NCBI RefSeq assembly: GCF_001661075.1
Contig: NZ_CP014870.1
Location: 558,001-622,000, forward strand
Reading direction: 5' to 3'
Origin: Pseudomonas silesiensis
Lineage (GTDB): Bacteria > Pseudomonadota > Gammaproteobacteria > Pseudomonadales > Pseudomonadaceae
Length of the DNA stretch: 64,000 nt
The notes under the pieces: model-generated
Seen by the model: only the letters and a program-made list of their open reading frames with translations
The model's database searches: none
Told to the model about the DNA's origin: nothing
Position numbers and translations under genes: made by a program
Part shown: positions 8,534 through 17,058 of the stretch, in pieces
Position numbering within the stretch: the stretch's first letter is position 1
Layout of the letters: the number at the start of each line of letters is the position of its first letter

Positions 8534-10651
8534 TTAGAAACTCATGTCGACCTTGGTCCAGAGCGTTCGCCCCGGTTCTTTAATGGCCTGCGGGTCATTG
8601 GCCGGATAACCGAAGCCCGCGTTTCCCGCCAGGTTCAAATGCTCGGCGTACGCCTTGCCGAACAGGTTGTCGACGCCGCTGCTGACCTTCCAGTTCTGGT
8701 TGATCCGATAGGCGCCGTTAAGCGAGAACACGCCGAACCCCGAGGTTTTGTCGAAGTCCTTGCCGACCACGTTGCCTTTGTTCCGGTCGATCCGGTTTTG
8801 TGCGGCGACCACTCTCCACAGTGCCCCGGCACTCCAGTTGTCTGCGCTGTAAGTCAGGCCGAAACGTGCGTCCAGCGGTGGCATTTGCGGCAACGCCGTG
8901 CCGTCGCTGCTGTTCTTGCCCCAGGCGTAGGCCAGGGTTGCGTCGGTTTTCCAGCTATCGGTCAGCTTGTAAGCTGCGCCGAGTTCGCCGCCCATGATCC
9001 GCGCGTCGATGTTTTCGGCCTGCGAGCTCATGCCCATCATTGCGGGCGTGTAGTTGAACAGGATGTAGTCGCGCACCTGCCCGACGTAGCCCGAAGCCCA
9101 GGCCTCCAGGTCTTCGGTCTTGTACTGCAAGCCAAAGTCGAGCTGGGTGGTTTTTTCGGGCTTGATCGAATCGAAGGCGTTCACCGAGCCTGCGGGACCG
9201 GAATTGGGCGAAAACAGCTCCCAGTAATCCGGGAAACGCTGGGTGTGGCCAAGGCCGGCATACAGCGTGGTCGGACTGTCGGCCAAATCATGCTCGTAGC
9301 GCACGAAGCCGCTCGGCAGGGTGTCCGCGCGGGTATCGTCCGCGGTGGGGTTGGGGCGCGACATCATCCCGGACCCGATGGTCTGCCGATAATCCCTGGC
9401 CGAAGCCCGGTCCAGGCGCGCACCGGTAATCAGCCGGTCACGATCGGCGGCGTACCAGGTCAGTTCGCTGAACACGCCGTAGTTGTGGAAGTCGGCGTCC
9501 TTGTTGCGTGGCAGGTCTTTGTAGGCGTCGATACCCATGGCACTGCGCTGGCGATGCTCGTTGGTTTGCGCATCAATACCGCTGATCAACTGCACGTCGG
9601 CCCAGCGCCAGGTGGCTTTGATCCGCGCACCCAGGGTCCGGCGGTCGACATTGGAGGCCATGGGGCCGGCCATCATCCCGGTGCCGGACGGCGTGCGCAG
9701 GGTGTAGTTGTCCATGACGTGGTCGGCATAGTTGTAGTAGATCTGCGCTTCGACCTTATCCAGCACCTCGCCGATATTGGACCGCTCGAAGCGCAGGCCC
9801 AGGCTCTCGCGCTTGAACTGTGAGCCGTCCATGCCGCGTCCGGCGTAACGCGCTTCGCCGTCGCCCTTGCCGGCAGTCAGTTCCAGCAGGGTATCGGCAT
9901 CCGGCGTCCAGCCCAGGGCCACGTCGCCATTCCATTTGTCATAGCGCGACGGCACGGTGTCGTTGTTGCCATCCTGGTAGTCGTCGGAATGTGCGGTGTT
10001 GCCGATTACCCGCACGTACCCCAGAGGCCCGCCAGCTGCGGCGTCCACCACTTTGTCGAAACGGCCGTAGGAGCCGGCCAGTACGCTGGCATTCACCCGC
10101 GTTCCGAGTTCGCCGAAGCTTTCGGGCTCGCGGTCGAACAGGATGGTCCCGGCCGAAGCACCCGGTCCCCAGAGCACTGTCTGCGGCCCTTTGATGACGG
10201 TGAGTTTGTCGTAGGTTTCCGGGGAGATGTACGAGGTCGGTGCATCCATCCGGCCGGGGCAGGCGCCGAGCATCATGCCGCCGTTGGTGAGGATGTTCAG
10301 CCGCGAACCGAACATGCCCCGCAGCACCGGGTCGCCGTTGGTGCCGCCATTCCGCACCAGGGCAAAGCCGGGAATGGTCTTCAGGTAATCGCCACCGTCG
10401 CTGGCCGGCACCGGTTGGCGTGGGTCCTTGGGGTTGGTGACGATGGTCAGGGGCGAGCTGGGTGCGATGGCGGTGATGACCGTCGGGCTGAGTTCTTCGC
10501 TATGACCGGCGTGTTCATCGGCCAGCGCCATGGGGGTCAGCAGTGCGCCGCACAGGAATGCGGTGGCGTGCCTGAAACGAATGCTGGATTCGTTCAGGGC
10601 AAAAGTGGCTTGGGCAGCGCTCAAGCGTGTGTCAGCAGAAAACCTGGACAT
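8534..10651 (-). CDS. oprC: TonB-dependent copper receptor OprC/NosA
   Basis: Outer-membrane copper-uptake porin, 705 residues from MSRFSADTRL; an ATG four codons upstream is possible but has no ribosome site. The signal peptide ends near ALADEHAG. The plug domain follows (PVLRGMFGSRLNILTNGG, TVIKGPQTVLWGPGASAGTI), then a 22-strand-type barrel ending LWTKVDMSF with the required terminal Phe. The copper site known from P. aeruginosa OprC, CxxxM plus HxM, is intact as CPGRM (C131, M135) and HVM (H311, M313). Methionine-rich loops (GTGMMAGPMAS, PAMMGMSS) fit copper capture. It sits third from last in a five-gene copper operon. Confidence 0.93.
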   Translation of the reverse strand: MSRFSADTRLSAAQATFALNESSIRFRHATAFLCGALLTPMALADEHAGHSEELSPTVITAIAPSSPLTIVTNPKDPRQPVPASDGGDYLKTIPGFALVRNGGTNGDPVLRGMFGSRLNILTNGGMMLGACPGRMDAPTSYISPETYDKLTVIKGPQTVLWGPGASAGTILFDREPESFGELGTRVNASVLAGSYGRFDKVVDAAAGGPLGYVRVIGNTAHSDDYQDGNNDTVPSRYDKWNGDVALGWTPDADTLLELTAGKGDGEARYAGRGMDGSQFKRESLGLRFERSNIGEVLDKVEAQIYYNYADHVMDNYTLRTPSGTGMMAGPMASNVDRRTLGARIKATWRWADVQLISGIDAQTNEHRQRSAMGIDAYKDLPRNKDADFHNYGVFSELTWYAADRDRLITGARLDRASARDYRQTIGSGMMSRPNPTADDTRADTLPSGFVRYEHDLADSPTTLYAGLGHTQRFPDYWELFSPNSGPAGSVNAFDSIKPEKTTQLDFGLQYKTEDLEAWASGYVGQVRDYILFNYTPAMMGMSSQAENIDARIMGGELGAAYKLTDSWKTDATLAYAWGKNSSDGTALPQMPPLDARFGLTYSADNWSAGALWRVVAAQNRIDRNKGNVVGKDFDKTSGFGVFSLNGAYRINQNWKVSSGVDNLFGKAYAEHLNLAGNAGFGYPANDPQAIKEPGRTLWTKVDMSF

Positions 10652-10735
10652 GACAATTTCCATCGAACAGTCGTAAACGACACGGCCGGCAGCCTGGGGC
10701 TGTCTTCTGAACCGTGCGGGATCGGAGGCGGGTGT

Positions 10736-11200
10736 TTACGCGACGATGGGCGGGGCGCGGGTGCGGGCGCCGGGGAAGACGGTTGCCCGGGCATGACCCA
10801 GGCGGGGGGAGGGGGTGGTGTGGGTCGTGGCTTTGGGTGTGACGAATGCGACGAAGGACTGGCCGCCGGTGAGTGCCGGGCAGTTGAACAGCAGGCTGCA
10901 ATAGCCGCATTTTTCCCACAGTGCGTGATGATCTGCCTGGGGTGGACAGTGCTCGGCATCGGGTTGCTCGTCGTGGTCGGCGTGCGCCATCGCCGACCTG
11001 TCCATGTCCATGCCCATGTCCATCGACATGCTCATGGAGGTTTTCATCAGTGCAGCGGCGCGTTGATCCATCGGCATCGACTGAGAAATCAGCGGGCCGA
11101 TAAAGATCATCAACATGGCAAACAAGCCGATCCAGCGGCCGCGGGTCAGGCTCAATGGCTGACGACGGCGTGCGGATGACCTGGCGCTAAGCGGGCGCAT
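10736..11200 (-). CDS. DUF2946 protein with Met/His-rich segment
   Basis: A 154-residue protein with an N-terminal basic stretch and one membrane helix (WIGLFAMLMIFIGPLISQ), then a strongly methionine- and histidine-rich segment (MKTSMSMSMDMGMDMDRS, then HADHDE and CPPQADHH) and the CGYC pair typical of DUF2946. The family is found beside copper-uptake genes; direct copper binding is inferred from composition. It lies between the PCu(A)C chaperone and oprC, separated by 21 and 84 bases, and is clearly part of the same operon. Confidence 0.8.
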   Translation of the reverse strand: MRPLSARSSARRRQPLSLTRGRWIGLFAMLMIFIGPLISQSMPMDQRAAALMKTSMSMSMDMGMDMDRSAMAHADHDEQPDAEHCPPQADHHALWEKCGYCSLLFNCPALTGGQSFVAFVTPKATTHTTPSPRLGHARATVFPGARTRAPPIVA

Positions 11201-11221
11201 GGGCGTGTTCAGCTCTGCCGG

Positions 11222-11701
11222 TTACTGGGCGTGCGCGTGCGTTTGCATGCCGTCCGGGGCCTTCTTCTGCACCGTGACTTCGACGGTCACGTCGCCGGAC
11301 TTCTCGAAATGCATCGTCAGCGGGAATCGTTTGCCATCGCTCAGCAGGCTGCGGTCTTTGAGCTCCAGCAGCATCACGTGATAGGCCATGGGGGCGAAAG
11401 TGACTTCGCCACCTGCGGGGATTTCTACGCTCGGCACCTCCTGCATTTTCATCAGGTCGTTCTGCTTCACGTGTTCGTGCAACTGGGCGATGCCTGCAAT
11501 CGTCGAGTCGACGCTGAGCAGTCGGTCAGCGGTTTTACCGCTGTTATGAATCACGAAGTAAGCCGCGACAGTCGGCGCGTTGGGCGGCAACTCCTGCGAC
11601 CAGGGGTGAGCGATTTCCAGCTCTGCGGCCTTGTATTCGTTAGCATTGGCAAAGCAGGCAGGCAGCAGCAACGCAGCCAGAACGATGAGTTTGTTCAACA
11701 T
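11222..11701 (-). CDS. PCu(A)C periplasmic copper chaperone
   Basis: A 159-residue PCuAC-family protein that carries Cu(I) in the periplasm, for example to cytochrome oxidase. The signal peptide ends about at ACFANA-NEY. The binding motif is intact: His in QLHEHVKQ, Met in LMKMQ about ten residues on, then HVM in MAYHVMLLEL, matching the H-x10-M-x21-HxM pattern. The tail HAHAQ adds histidines. The TonB receptor, two DUF2946 proteins and PepSY protein around it suggest a complete route for copper from outside to the inner membrane. Confidence 0.92.
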   Translation of the reverse strand: MLNKLIVLAALLLPACFANANEYKAAELEIAHPWSQELPPNAPTVAAYFVIHNSGKTADRLLSVDSTIAGIAQLHEHVKQNDLMKMQEVPSVEIPAGGEVTFAPMAYHVMLLELKDRSLLSDGKRFPLTMHFEKSGDVTVEVTVQKKAPDGMQTHAHAQ

Positions 11702-11748
11702 GGCAGTTCTCCGGAACGATTCATGACGCAGTCAATTGCGAGAAGGAA

Positions 11749-12147
11749 TCACACCAGGGGAGAAGCGCGGGGGTTGAGACTCGGCCATTGCTGGCGCGGA
11801 GTGGGCGTTTCAAGCGTGGCCGCGGGACGGCTTCGATTGGCCTCGAAACGGGTGTAATACAGCTGCGGCATATGCCCGGGCAACGCTACCAGTGGTGCGG
11901 AGCCGGAACAGCACCAACAATGCTGCATGTTGGAATGATCGTCGCCCTGCGGGGCTTTCTGCTGGGTGTCGCCCAGGGAAATCGCCACCATCTTCGTGCC
12001 GCTGGACGAACAGAAACTGCCCCACAGCACCTGTTCGGCAGGCGATGTCGCCGTCTGCGCCATCGCGCCGGTCATCGGCATGGCGAGCATGTTGAACAGC
12101 ACTGCGAAGCAGGCGATCCAGGCAATTGCAAGCCGTTGTCGGGACAT
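11749..12147 (-). CDS. DUF2946 protein, first gene of the copper operon
   Basis: A 132-residue protein with a signal-anchor (LAIAWIACFAVLFNMLAMPM) and the cysteine cluster HCWCCSG near residues 78-84, typical of DUF2946. It is diverged from the second DUF2946 gene in the same operon and lacks that protein's Met-rich run. It is probably exported and may bind copper; no enzyme function is known. As the first gene it follows a sigma-70-like promoter at 12183-12211. Confidence 0.75.
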   Translation of the reverse strand: MSRQRLAIAWIACFAVLFNMLAMPMTGAMAQTATSPAEQVLWGSFCSSSGTKMVAISLGDTQQKAPQGDDHSNMQHCWCCSGSAPLVALPGHMPQLYYTRFEANRSRPAATLETPTPRQQWPSLNPRASPLV

Positions 12148-12182
12148 GGGACGAATCCGGTGGGTGGGCGATCAGGCGCGGC

Positions 12183-12211
12183 TATTTAGCCTGATCAGGG
12201 CTGATAAGTAA
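12183..12211 (-). promoter_or_regulatory. Candidate promoter and operator of the copper operon
   Basis: On the minus strand TTACTT and TAAATA are separated by 17 bases. The spacer holds the perfect palindrome CCTGATCAGG with imperfect AGC/GCT flanks. This is a plausible metal-regulated operator, but no regulator gene is next to it and no known box matches. Assigned by eye only. Confidence 0.35.
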
Positions 12212-12264
12212 AAAAGTGGCGTGCGGTGTGGTGTCGCAGTAAAAGCTGCTGACTTTTCACGCCT

Positions 12265-12588
12265 TCAATGGGCACGCACCGCATGCACTTGTATATCCAC
12301 TCCCAGCGTAGCGCGAACCACCGCGAATATTGCAGCCAGATTGTCCATGCTTGGGTTGCCCTTGGCAGACAACATTCGATGAAGGCTCTTGCTGGGTTTT
12401 GCAGTTTCCTTGGCCAATTCTTCGAAACCAACGGTGGCATTAACGAGATCGCGCAAAATGATTCGGGCCATTTCAGGTTCACCATTAAGAAACAGAGTAG
12501 CAGCCTCATCCAACAATGCCTGGGCGAACTCCGGGTCGCGCTGGGCACGCTCGGCAATGGTGTGTTTATAGCTTCGGGTGAGCGCCAT
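12265..12588 (-). CDS. Antitoxin, HTH type, of a RelE-family TA module
   Basis: A 107-residue DNA-binding protein of the addiction-module antidote type that pairs with Gp49/HigB-like toxins. The C-terminal half has the helix-turn-helix pattern EELAKETAKPSKSLHRMLSA followed by NPSMDNLAAIFAVV. It starts three bases after the toxin stop, so the order is toxin first, as in HigBA-like modules. It should bind and silence the toxin and repress their shared promoter. Confidence 0.85.
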   Translation of the reverse strand: MALTRSYKHTIAERAQRDPEFAQALLDEAATLFLNGEPEMARIILRDLVNATVGFEELAKETAKPSKSLHRMLSAKGNPSMDNLAAIFAVVRATLGVDIQVHAVRAH

Positions 12589-12591
12589 GAC

Positions 12592-12927
12592 TTATCTCCG
12601 GTTTCGTTCGGCTTTTTTTCGGGTTCGAAATTCGGCTATGAGTGTTTTTGCCCGCTTGATATCGGATTTTTGAGTGGACTTATCGCCTCCACCAAAAAGA
12701 ATGATCAGGCGTTTCCCCTCTTGCACCAGGTAGATTCTGTAACCTGGCCCCCAATTTATTCGATATTCGCCAAGGCCATCGAACCACTTGATATTTGATG
12801 TGTTCCCTAGCTCCAATCGGACCAGCGCGCTGGATACCTTGAGCGCTGCCTGCACATCCAGGGTGGAAAGCCAGCGTTTGAAGGGGCTTGTTTCGTTTTC
12901 CAGCAAATATTCTTCAAGTATGATCAC
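12592..12927 (-). CDS. RelE/ParE-family toxin (HigB/Gp49-like)
   Basis: Predicted mRNA-cleaving toxin of about 111 residues. Typical features are EEYLLENETSPFKRWLSTLD at the N terminus, then LGEYRINWGPGYRIYL and ILFGGGDKSTQKSDI. No ATG is available. The GTG at 12927 is chosen because it gives the family start VIILEEYLLEN and has an AGGG six bases ahead; a TTG at 12948 would add seven residues but has no ribosome site. A stop codon immediately upstream excludes anything longer. It forms a two-gene unit with the antitoxin. Confidence 0.85.
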   Translation of the reverse strand: MIILEEYLLENETSPFKRWLSTLDVQAALKVSSALVRLELGNTSNIKWFDGLGEYRINWGPGYRIYLVQEGKRLIILFGGGDKSTQKSDIKRAKTLIAEFRTRKKAERNRR

Positions 12928-12982
12928 AGGCGGCCCTGAAGGTAACAAATAGGTTACTGTTCATGCAAGCCGTTAATTTGCC

Positions 12983-13708
12983 TCACTGGGTGCAAGTCGC
13001 CAACGCGTTAAGTGTTTCTTCAAGCGTCAATAGCTCCCGATCAACCCCCGGCAACACCGGCCGCTTCAGAACAATCACCGGCACCCCGCGCTCCCGCGCC
13101 ACTTCCAGCTTCGGCTCGGTGGCCGTGCTGCCGCTGTTCTTGCTGATCAGCACATCAATCTGGCGACGTTCAAACAGCTCGCGCTCACCCTCGATCAGGA
13201 ACGGTCCACGGGCGCCGATCACTTCGCAGCGCTCGTTGCCCGGATAAACCTCCAGCGCACGCAAGGTCCAGAATTGCTCCAGCGGAATTTCATCCAGGTG
13301 CTGCAAGGGTTCGCGGCCGAGGGTGAACAGCGGTCGCCGGAAAGGTTTGAGTGCCTGGATCAGTTCGGCCCAGTCGCTGACTTCACGCCAGTCGTCCCTC
13401 GCTTGTGGTTGCCAGGCTGGACGCCTCAGCGCCCAGCAGGGAATACCGCTTGAACAAGCGGCGGTCGCCGCGTTCTGACTGATTTGTGCGGCGTAGGGGT
13501 GAGTCGCATCCAGCAACAGATCGATCCCTTCAGCGCGGATGAACTGCGCCAGCCCGTCGGCGCCACCATAGCCGCCGACGCGAACCTGGCAGGTCAGATC
13601 AGTCGGTACGCGACCGACCCCGGCCAGGCTGTAGATGTGTTCCGGCCCAAGGGTTCGGGCGATGGCCAGGGCCTCCGTCACACCGCCCAGCAACAGAATG
13701 CGTTTCAT
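12983..13708 (-). CDS. cobK: Precorrin-6A reductase CobK
   Basis: NADPH-dependent reductase that converts precorrin-6A to precorrin-6B in corrin-ring synthesis. The 241 residues start with the nucleotide-binding loop [11 protein letters not shown] and contain [14 protein letters not shown] and [16 protein letters not shown], typical of CobK/CbiJ. The ATG overlaps the cbiD stop (ATGA), making it the last gene of cobL-cbiD-cobK. Confidence 0.93.
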   Translation of the reverse strand: MKRILLLGGVTEALAIARTLGPEHIYSLAGVGRVPTDLTCQVRVGGYGGADGLAQFIRAEGIDLLLDATHPYAAQISQNAATAACSSGIPCWALRRPAWQPQARDDWREVSDWAELIQALKPFRRPLFTLGREPLQHLDEIPLEQFWTLRALEVYPGNERCEVIGARGPFLIEGERELFERRQIDVLISKNSGSTATEPKLEVARERGVPVIVLKRPVLPGVDRELLTLEETLNALATCTQ

Positions 13709-14802
13709 TGGAATGCTCCTGCGTGGCCGACTATCCCGCCCTGGCGATCGATGGCAAATACTTCGACCTGAACCTGCGCCGGTACGACGCTGCGGGCAAA
13801 GTCCAGGGCGTGCTGGCAGACCGCGTCGCCGAGGCCGATCCCGGCGGCGCTGGCCATGGCCATGGCTTGCTGGCTGGTGTTGGCTTCCCGGATCGCTTGC
13901 TGCAATGCCTCATCGGCGCCGATGGCAGCAGCCCACTCGGCCAACTGCGGCAGGTCGATGCTTGAGTGCCGACTGTGCAAATCCATGTGTCCGGCCGCCA
14001 GCTTGCTGATCTTGCCGAACCCGCCGCACAGGCTGAGCTTGGCCACCGGCACCTTGCGCAGGTGCTTGAGCACTGCGCCAACGAAGTCGCCCATTTCGAT
14101 CAGGGCGATTTCCGGCAGGTCATAGACCCGGCGCATGGTGTCTTCGCTGGCATTGCCGGTGCACGCCGCGATATGCAGGTAGCCGTTGGTTTTGGCCACA
14201 TCGATACCCTGATGGATCGAGGCAATGTAGGCGGCGCAGGAGAAGGGCCGGACGATGCCGCTGGTGCCGAGAATCGACAGACCGCCCAGAATGCCCAGGC
14301 GCGGGTTCATGGTTTTCAACGCCAGCGCCTCGCCGCCCTCGACGTTTACCGTGACCTCGAAACCGCCGCGATAATCGAGTTCCTCGGCGAGCTGGGTCAG
14401 GTGGTCGCTGATCATCTTGCGTGGCACCGGATTGATCGCCGGCTCGCCGACGCCCAGCACCAGGCCTGGCCGGGTGACGGTACCGACGCCACGGCCGGCC
14501 TTGAAGCGAATACCCGGCGCGGCATCGAGGCGTACCTGCGAATAGAGCAGGGCGCCGTGGGTGACGTCCGGATCGTCCCCGGCGTCCTTGAGGGTTCCGG
14601 CTTCGGCGCCCTCATCCAGCAGCCGACAGAATTCCAGGCGCATCTGTACCTGCTTGCCTTTGGGCAAAACGATCTGCACCGCATCTGCGCTCACTCCGCA
14701 GAGCAGCAGGCGAGCCGCCGCGAGGCTAGTGGCGGTAGCGCAGCTGCCGGTGGTCAGGCCGCTGCGCAGCGGGGCGGGCTGTTCGGCGGTTTCGTCACGC
14801 AT
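13705..14802 (-). CDS. cbiD: Cobalt-precorrin-5B C1-methyltransferase CbiD
   Basis: A 365-residue CbiD, the SAM-dependent C1 methylase of the anaerobic cobalamin route. Markers are [17 protein letters not shown] at the N terminus, [19 protein letters not shown] in the middle and [20 protein letters not shown] later. CbiD stands in for CobF in pseudomonads that otherwise use the aerobic route (CobG is encoded nearby). It overlaps cobL by eight bases and cobK by four. Confidence 0.94.
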   Translation of the reverse strand: MRDETAEQPAPLRSGLTTGSCATATSLAAARLLLCGVSADAVQIVLPKGKQVQMRLEFCRLLDEGAEAGTLKDAGDDPDVTHGALLYSQVRLDAAPGIRFKAGRGVGTVTRPGLVLGVGEPAINPVPRKMISDHLTQLAEELDYRGGFEVTVNVEGGEALALKTMNPRLGILGGLSILGTSGIVRPFSCAAYIASIHQGIDVAKTNGYLHIAACTGNASEDTMRRVYDLPEIALIEMGDFVGAVLKHLRKVPVAKLSLCGGFGKISKLAAGHMDLHSRHSSIDLPQLAEWAAAIGADEALQQAIREANTSQQAMAMASAAGIGLGDAVCQHALDFARSVVPAQVQVEVFAIDRQGGIVGHAGAFQ

Positions 14803-16006
14803 CGAAGGGCTTGACCACGTCCAGCAGGGTGATCGGCAACGCCTGGCGCCAGGTGTCGAAGTCGCCCAACGGCTGCGCCTGGGCGATATGAATTCGTGTC
14901 AGCTCTCCGCCGTGCTGCTCGCGCCAGGCCATGAGGGTCATCTCGCTCTGCAGCGTGACCGCGTTGGCGATCAGTCGACCGCCAGGTTTCAACCGGGCCC
15001 AACAAGTGTCCAGCACGCCGTCGCGGGTCACGCCTCCGCCAATGAAAATCGCATCCGGGCGTTCGAGCCCATCCAGCGCTTGCGGCGCACTGCCGCGAAT
15101 CAATTGCAGGCCGGGTACACCTAGGGCATCGCGGTTGTGCTCGATCAATTGCTGGCGTCCTTCATCGGCTTCAATCGCCAGTGCCCGACAACCGGGGTGA
15201 GCGCGCATCCACTCGATGCCTATCGAGCCGCTGCCGGCGCCGACATCCCACAACAGTTCGCCGGGAACCGGGGCGAGACGGGTGAGGGTGATGGCGCGTA
15301 CGTCGCGCTTGGTCAATTGACCGTCGTGCTTGAACGCTGAGTCCGGCAGGCCGGCCAGTCGCGACAGGCGCGGCGTATTTGATTCGGCGATGCATTCGAT
15401 GGCGATCAGGTTCAAGTCGGCGACTTGTGGATCGGTCCAGTCGTTGGCGACACCGTCGATGCGTCGTTCGGCTTCACCACCCAGATGTTCCAGTACGCTC
15501 AGGCGACTCGGCCCGAACCCGCGCTCGCGCAACAACGCGGCGATCGCGGCAGGGCTTTGGCCGTCGTTGCTCAGTACCAGCAGGCGAACACCGCTGAATA
15601 ATTGTGCGTTGAGCGCGGCGATAGGACGGGCGACCACCGACAGCGTGACCACATCCTGCAATGGCCAGCCCATTCGCGCCGCGGCCAGGGAGCAGGAAGA
15701 GGAGGCCGGCAAGATCAACATTTCATTGCTCGGCAATTGCCGAGCGAGGCTGGCGCCGACGCCGAAGAACATCGGATCGCCACTGGCCAGCACGCAAACC
15801 GGCTCGCCTCGCATGGCCAGCAACGCATCGAGGGAGAAGGGACTGGGCCAGGTGTGGCGCTCCCCGCGGATGCAGCGCGGCAACAGGTCCAACTGTCGTT
15901 GGCTGCCGAAGATCGTCGACGCGGCCAGCAACGCATGCCGGGCAGCCTTGCCCAAACCCGTGAAGCCGTCCTCACCTATACCTGTCACGGTCAACCAGCG
16001 TGCCAT
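14795..16006 (-). CDS. cobL: Precorrin-6Y C5,15-methyltransferase CobL (CbiE-CbiT fusion)
   Basis: Bifunctional 403-residue enzyme that methylates C5 and C15 and decarboxylates the ring. The N-terminal CbiE half has [13 protein letters not shown] and [13 protein letters not shown]. The C-terminal CbiT half has the SAM loop [15 protein letters not shown] and [14 protein letters not shown]. It is the first gene of the minus-strand cob group, divergent from the orphan gene at 16173. Confidence 0.94.
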   Translation of the reverse strand: MARWLTVTGIGEDGFTGLGKAARHALLAASTIFGSQRQLDLLPRCIRGERHTWPSPFSLDALLAMRGEPVCVLASGDPMFFGVGASLARQLPSNEMLILPASSSCSLAAARMGWPLQDVVTLSVVARPIAALNAQLFSGVRLLVLSNDGQSPAAIAALLRERGFGPSRLSVLEHLGGEAERRIDGVANDWTDPQVADLNLIAIECIAESNTPRLSRLAGLPDSAFKHDGQLTKRDVRAITLTRLAPVPGELLWDVGAGSGSIGIEWMRAHPGCRALAIEADEGRQQLIEHNRDALGVPGLQLIRGSAPQALDGLERPDAIFIGGGVTRDGVLDTCWARLKPGGRLIANAVTLQSEMTLMAWREQHGGELTRIHIAQAQPLGDFDTWRQALPITLLDVVKPFDA

Positions 16007-16172
16007 CTGTATTCTCTATTCATCTGCATAAAGCGGCACATGATAACGCGGCGCAAGTCAATTCGAGTAATGGAATGTTTGAAGTTGACTGCCCTGGTCA
16101 GTGGTGGGTGGTTCTGAAGTTGTATAGTCTGGTTTTTATGGAAGGAACTATTAATAGTAAAGCGGATGAACT

Positions 16173-16925
16173 ATGGATCTCAAAAGAATAGCAGGCCTGG
16201 ACTTGGCAGCTTATTCCGAAGTGTTTGAACGTGATTTTTCAGCAAGAACGGCAAAGGCCGTTCAAGGTCGTGCCTTGCTGGATCAACGGGCGGCTGCCGG
16301 ATCGCTCCTGGGAGGTAACCTGATCAGTACGGCAAGGGGCATGACTCGACAGGACAGGCGAGACGTCAACTCAAGCGTGCGGTATGCCCAGTGGTATGCA
16401 AGCCAGGAGCGCAATCGCGAAACAGACGCACAGGGCTGGTTTTCCTTGTTTGCCGTCGTGCTATGGGACATGGGCTGGGAAGTCGATGAACAACGGGTCG
16501 TCGAGCAAAGTTATAACAACTTTTCAGGCAGGGTAAGTCAGGCTTATTTGAATAAGATTGCGGCAGTTAACAGTCAGATGGCGAAAGTAACAAAGGATAT
16601 GTTTGAAGCACTATCGGTAAATAGTTCAATGCTGAGGTCATTGTCCACAGAAAGTCGGCGTGGCCGGGAGTTTGCGATTGCCCCCGCTGAATATGACGAG
16701 CAGGGGCGGTTGTCACTGGATCTGAATGATTTTTCGTTGAAGGCTCGATCCCAACGAGAAAATTTTCTGTTTTGGGACTGGAACGAGGGCGACGTGACGC
16801 TCACGCATCGAGCTGCATCTTTCACCCTGAACAGAGTGAAGTTTGAAAAAGTCCGAACACAGTTGAGTGACCGGCTCGGTCGGATCGCTGACGCCATATT
16901 CGAGTTCTATCAGGAGCGTCTGTGA
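16173..16925 (+). CDS. Orphan protein A, related to the protein at 21635
   Basis: A 250-residue protein that I cannot assign to a named family. It looks cytosolic: there is no signal peptide or membrane segment. It is helical up to about residue 165 and beta-rich after that. Two blocks align without gaps with the 263-residue protein at 21635-22426: residues 56-102 (GMTRQDRR...WDMGW) with 61-107 (GMSRRNKR...FAMGW), and residues 199-219 (LFWDW...SFTL) with 214-234 (LFVEW...QFSI). The gene is AT-richer than its cob neighbours, which suggests transfer. It lies between the divergent cobL and cobG groups and has no obvious link to cobalamin chemistry. It is real: good length, ATG, and coding-type sequence with no long competing frame. 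Confidence 0.8.
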   Translation: MDLKRIAGLDLAAYSEVFERDFSARTAKAVQGRALLDQRAAAGSLLGGNLISTARGMTRQDRRDVNSSVRYAQWYASQERNRETDAQGWFSLFAVVLWDMGWEVDEQRVVEQSYNNFSGRVSQAYLNKIAAVNSQMAKVTKDMFEALSVNSSMLRSLSTESRRGREFAIAPAEYDEQGRLSLDLNDFSLKARSQRENFLFWDWNEGDVTLTHRAASFTLNRVKFEKVRTQLSDRLGRIADAIFEFYQERL

Positions 16926-17011
16926 AGGAGGCTGCATGATTGACTGGGGGCACAAGCATTTGCGACACGCGGACTTATGATGCCGCGCGGTAAAGCAGGC
17001 ATAATACGGCT

Positions 17012-17058
17012 CGCCTCCGTCAGGAGGTGCTTCTACTCTTGATCCGGTCATCCCTTTG
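17012..17058 (+). promoter_or_regulatory. cobG leader: Shine-Dalgarno hairpin and overlapping mini-frame
   Basis: CGCCTCC (17012-17018) can pair with GGAGGTG (17023-17029) across a GTCA loop, burying the only strong ribosome site. That site lies 28 bases before the cobG TTG, too far for direct use. It is well placed for a six-codon frame (TTG at 17039, TGA at 17057-17059) whose stop overlaps the cobG TTG at 17056. A CATAAT hexamer at 17000-17005 could place the RNA 5' end near the hairpin; no good -35 is visible. Confidence 0.45.

Noticed and set aside
12948..12948. TTG start for the RelE-family toxin
   Set aside because: There is no ribosome site in front of it and it would add seven residues before the family start; the GTG at 12927 fits better.
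16007..17055. A cobalamin riboswitch upstream of cobL or cobG
   Set aside because: I looked for the GCCACTG B12-box context and the expected multi-stem layout. Neither gap has them; a CCACTG-like string near 16095 lacks the rest and the gap before cobL is too short.
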